Shown in pieces: positions 14,933 to 16,971 of a stretch of DNA of 16,971 nucleotides; position 1 is the first letter of the stretch, and every line of letters begins with the position of its first letter. The notes beneath the pieces were generated by a model. The model did not search any database. It saw nothing but the letters and a program-made list of their open reading frames with translations, and was not told where the DNA came from. This stretch comes from Flavobacteriales bacterium UBA5081 (lineage in GTDB: Bacteria; Bacteroidota; Bacteroidia; Flavobacteriales_E; Vicingaceae). The position numbers were made by a program, and so were the translations under genes. Where the stretch lies: positions 88,981-105,951 of the forward strand of contig DIAJ01000047.1 of assembly GCA_002415785.1 (NCBI GenBank), given 5' to 3'.

Positions 14933-15460
14933 ATGAAAAAAATCGTTTTAATATTTTTCCTTCTACTTGGAGCTTCACAAATGCAAGCTCAAAAGTTTGC
15001 CTACATTGATACGGAATATATTTTAAAAAATATTCCGGATTATCAAGAAGCCAAAAAACAATTGGACGAACTTTCTGAACAATGGGAAAAGCAAATGGAA
15101 CGTAAACAAGAGCAAATTGATAAGCTCTATCAAGATTACCAAGCAGAGGAAATTCTTCTTACCGAGCGAATGAAGAATAAAAGAAGGGAAGAAATCATTG
15201 AGAAAGAAGATGAGCTAAAGGAATTTAAAAAAGAAAAATTTGGCGTTGAGGGAGAGCTTTTTAAAAAGCGAAAAGAGCTCATTAAACCCATTCAAGAAAA
15301 AATATATAAAGCTGTACAAGAAACAGCAAATATTGGAAGATACTCCATTATTTTCGACAAGGCATCACCCGGATTAACCATGGTTTACACCAACCCTAAA
15401 TACGACAAAAGCGATGATATTTTGAGAAGAATGGGACACAAACCCGGAGAAGAACGATAA
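14933..15460 (+). CDS. skp: Skp/OmpH family periplasmic chaperone (copy 1)
   Basis: A 175-residue periplasmic chaperone of the OmpH/Skp family, which carries unfolded outer-membrane proteins from the Sec translocon to BamA. The signal peptide covers 1-19 (MKKIVLIFFLLLGASQMQA, cleavage before QKF). The conserved FAYIDTEYIL strand (22-31) opens the trimerisation body. Two long, highly charged helices (about 37-130, rich in Lys, Glu and Gln) make the coiled-coil tentacles, and YSIIFDKASPGLTMVY (137-152) returns to the body. The C-terminal YDKSDDILRRMGHKPGEE segment is a charged tail. It is followed after 46 bp by a second, divergent member of the family; such pairs downstream of bamA are usual in Bacteroidota. 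No enzyme motifs. Confidence 0.92.
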   Translation: MKKIVLIFFLLLGASQMQAQKFAYIDTEYILKNIPDYQEAKKQLDELSEQWEKQMERKQEQIDKLYQDYQAEEILLTERMKNKRREEIIEKEDELKEFKKEKFGVEGELFKKRKELIKPIQEKIYKAVQETANIGRYSIIFDKASPGLTMVYTNPKYDKSDDILRRMGHKPGEER

Positions 15461-15506
15461 AAAATTTGAAAATAAACAACTAAACATTAATATTACACCT
15501 TTAAAT

Positions 15507-16019
15507 ATGACAACAATGAGAACAATGAAGAATGCACTTTTATTGGTAGCTATTTTATTTACAACCACCGTATTTGGTCAAAAACTTGGACACATTAACT
15601 CCAATGAATTGCTACAAGCTATGCCTGAAAGAACACAGGTAGAAGAAGAAATAAAGAAATATGCTCAGGAGTTGGAAGCTCAGCTTTCAGCAATGACAAA
15701 AGAGTATCAATCTAAAGTTCAAAGCTATCAGCAAGGGCAAGCAACTATGTCTGAATCAATTAAACAGGACAAAATTAGAGAAATCACTAACTTAGAAGAG
15801 CGTATCAATGATTTTCAACAAACTGCTCAAAAAGATTTACAAGAAAAAGAAGAAAAGTTGTTGAATCCAATTATTGACAAAGCGAAGAACGCAATTGAAG
15901 AGGTTGCCAAAGAAAACGGATACACCTATATTTTCGACTCAGGAGTTGGCGTTTTGCTTTACCAGAAAGATTCTGACAACATTATGCCAATGGTGAAAAA
16001 GAAATTGGGCTTACTCTAA
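15507..16019 (+). CDS. skp: Skp/OmpH family periplasmic chaperone (copy 2)
   Basis: A 170-residue paralogue of the preceding chaperone with the same plan: signal peptide ending TVFG (to about 24), body strand KLGHINSNELLQAMPER (26-42), coiled-coil arms about 44-135 rich in Gln, Glu and Lys, and a returning strand YTYIFDSGVGVLLYQ (139-153). The start is uncertain. Three in-frame ATGs at 15507, 15516 and 15525 lie within an imperfectly repeated AACAATGA sequence; MKNALLLVAILF from 15525 makes the most typical signal peptide, and none has a clear Shine-Dalgarno sequence. I keep the longest form. The two copies could form separate homotrimers or divide clients; the sequence does not say. A strong terminator follows 29 bases after the stop. 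Confidence 0.9.
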   Translation: MTTMRTMKNALLLVAILFTTTVFGQKLGHINSNELLQAMPERTQVEEEIKKYAQELEAQLSAMTKEYQSKVQSYQQGQATMSESIKQDKIREITNLEERINDFQQTAQKDLQEKEEKLLNPIIDKAKNAIEEVAKENGYTYIFDSGVGVLLYQKDSDNIMPMVKKKLGLL

Positions 16020-16048
16020 TCAAGTAAAGCAAATAATAAATAAATTCG

Positions 16049-16076
16049 AAGCAGTCTAAAACAGGCTGCTTTTTTT
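16049..16076 (+). terminator. Rho-independent terminator abutting the murI start codon
   Basis: AAGCAGTC (16049-16056) pairs with GGCTGCTT (16064-16071) with one T-G wobble around a 7-base loop TAAAACA, and the T-run extends through 16076. The next base is the A of the murI ATG at 16077. It ends the rightward envelope operon after the second skp gene and simultaneously occupies the whole position where a murI ribosome-binding site would be. Confidence 0.8.
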
Positions 16077-16895
16077 ATGAAAACGAATTTAAAAAAGGAA
16101 AACCCCATTGGTATTTTTGATTCCGGGATTGGCGGATTAACAGTTGCTCATGCCATAAAAAATCACTTGCCTAACGAACAACTGATTTACTTTGGAGATA
16201 CTGCTCATTTACCCTATGGCGATAAAGAGCCCTACTCAATTAAACACTATTCGGTAGAAATTGCAAAATTTTTATTGGAGAGAAAATGCAAGCTCATTGT
16301 TATTGCCTGCCATACAGCTTCATCTATTGCCTATAAAGAAGTAAAACGCATTGTTGGCGAGCAAGCGATCGTTATTAATGTTGTAGACCCCGTAGTTAAG
16401 CTTATGGCAAAGATAGAAAAGAGCAAAGCTGTAGGTGTAATTGGTACTAAAGGAACTATAAAGTCTGATGTATATCGAAAAAAAATTGGAGAAGAGAACA
16501 ATCAGCTTTTAGTTAAATCACTTGCAACTCCCCTTCTTTGTCCAATGATTGAAGAAGGATTTATCAATGATAAAATCAGTCAAACGGTAATCGACTCCTA
16601 CCTTTCCGATGAAAAGCTTAGTGAAATAGAACATATTATTTTGGCTTGCACACACTACCCATTAATCAAAAAGCAGATTTCATCTTACTATAAAGATCAG
16701 GTAAATGTTATCGACTCTGCAGAGGTAGTTGCTCTTCATGTTGCTCAATTGCTAAAAGAAAAAGGTTTGCTGAGTGAAGCAAAACTTTTACCACACCATT
16801 TTTACGTTTCAGATTACACCAAGTCATTTGAAAAGAGTACGCGCTTCTTTTTTAAAGAAAAAATAAAGTTGGAAAAAGGGTCTATTTGGAGTTGA
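16077..16895 (+). CDS. murI: Glutamate racemase
   Basis: A 272-residue cofactor-independent racemase that makes D-glutamate for peptidoglycan in the cytoplasm. Substrate and catalytic motifs are IGIFDSGIGGLTV (11-23) with Asp15 and Ser16, PYGDK (46-50), the first catalytic cysteine in IACHTAS (Cys78), CPMIEEG (155-161), and the second cysteine in ACTHYPL (Cys191, with His193). The usual first motif is ACNTA; here His79 replaces the Asn that normally contacts the substrate. The ATG at 16077 is the only plausible start, because no other standard start codon occurs before the essential FDSG motif. It sits directly after the T-run of an intrinsic terminator, so expression must depend on read-through, a hidden promoter, or a leaderless transcript. 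It is the last gene in the window. Confidence 0.95.
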   Translation: MKTNLKKENPIGIFDSGIGGLTVAHAIKNHLPNEQLIYFGDTAHLPYGDKEPYSIKHYSVEIAKFLLERKCKLIVIACHTASSIAYKEVKRIVGEQAIVINVVDPVVKLMAKIEKSKAVGVIGTKGTIKSDVYRKKIGEENNQLLVKSLATPLLCPMIEEGFINDKISQTVIDSYLSDEKLSEIEHIILACTHYPLIKKQISSYYKDQVNVIDSAEVVALHVAQLLKEKGLLSEAKLLPHHFYVSDYTKSFEKSTRFFFKEKIKLEKGSIWS

Positions 16896-16971
16896 ATAAT
16901 ACAATGATTAAATACTGTCCAAAATTATTTATAATAACTATTTAAATATTATTTGAATTTTGTCTAGAAGG

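Noticed and set aside
16955..16962. GAATTTTG near the right edge as a promoter for a gene outside the window
   Set aside because: One mismatch to the -7 consensus, no -33 element, and the downstream gene is not in view.
1..16971. Mobile element, CRISPR, toxin-antitoxin, anti-phage or biosynthetic cluster
   Set aside because: No transposase, integrase, repeat-spacer pattern, nuclease/effector pair or multi-enzyme assembly genes were found; gene content and order look like stable core genome.

Overview
The window is A+T-rich bacterial DNA from a member of the Bacteroidota, most likely a Flavobacteriales-type marine or free-living lineage. The evidence is the protein content (DUF6089/PorG-like barrels, paired Skp/OmpH chaperones, a lipoprotein of the DUF4296 family, a Bacteroidota-style dihydroorotase), the lack of strong Shine-Dalgarno sequences, and promoter-like TAnnTTTG (-7) boxes typical of the phylum. 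I cannot name the genus. No rRNA, tRNA, CRISPR array, insertion sequence or phage gene was seen.

Layout. Bases 1-194 hold a long palindromic hairpin (3-48) and otherwise no convincing gene. A single plus-strand gene for an extended SDR/NAD-dependent epimerase (195-1196) converges with only a 7-bp gap on a leftward minus-strand unit. Read in transcription order, that unit is a polyprenol-phosphate mannosyltransferase-like GT2 enzyme, a dihydroorotase (32-bp overlap) and a DUF4296 lipoprotein (4-bp ATGA overlap). Upstream of it, separated by a clear rho-independent terminator (3709-3746), is a second minus-strand unit of two tandem paralogous Gln/Met-rich envelope proteins with doubled DUF4168-like repeats. 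Next come an intergenic stretch of 277 bp, then an alpha/beta hydrolase and pdxJ, also on the minus strand.

From 6753 rightward everything is on the plus strand. The order is a CBS-pair/ACT-like regulator, a single-POTRA BamA-like outer-membrane barrel, nadK, two DUF6089-type barrels (the second PorG-like), uppS, bamA, two skp/ompH genes and murI. It resembles the conserved Bacteroidota envelope-biogenesis neighbourhood. UppS makes the lipid carrier and MurI makes D-glutamate for peptidoglycan. Skp chaperones and BamA deliver and fold outer-membrane barrels. The DUF6089 proteins are themselves barrels and may serve the type IX secretion system.

Most of the window is ordinary core genome. The points most worth a second look are: the tandem, internally duplicated DUF4168-like pair; a terminator whose U-tract ends directly at the murI start codon; a His in place of the usual Asn in MurI's first catalytic motif; the solo single-POTRA barrel fixed between a CBS regulator and nadK; and the palindrome at the left edge. 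Two gene starts should be moved from the longest-ORF position: the first DUF6089 gene to 9816, because the longer TTG start lies inside a -7 promoter box, and bamA to 12310.
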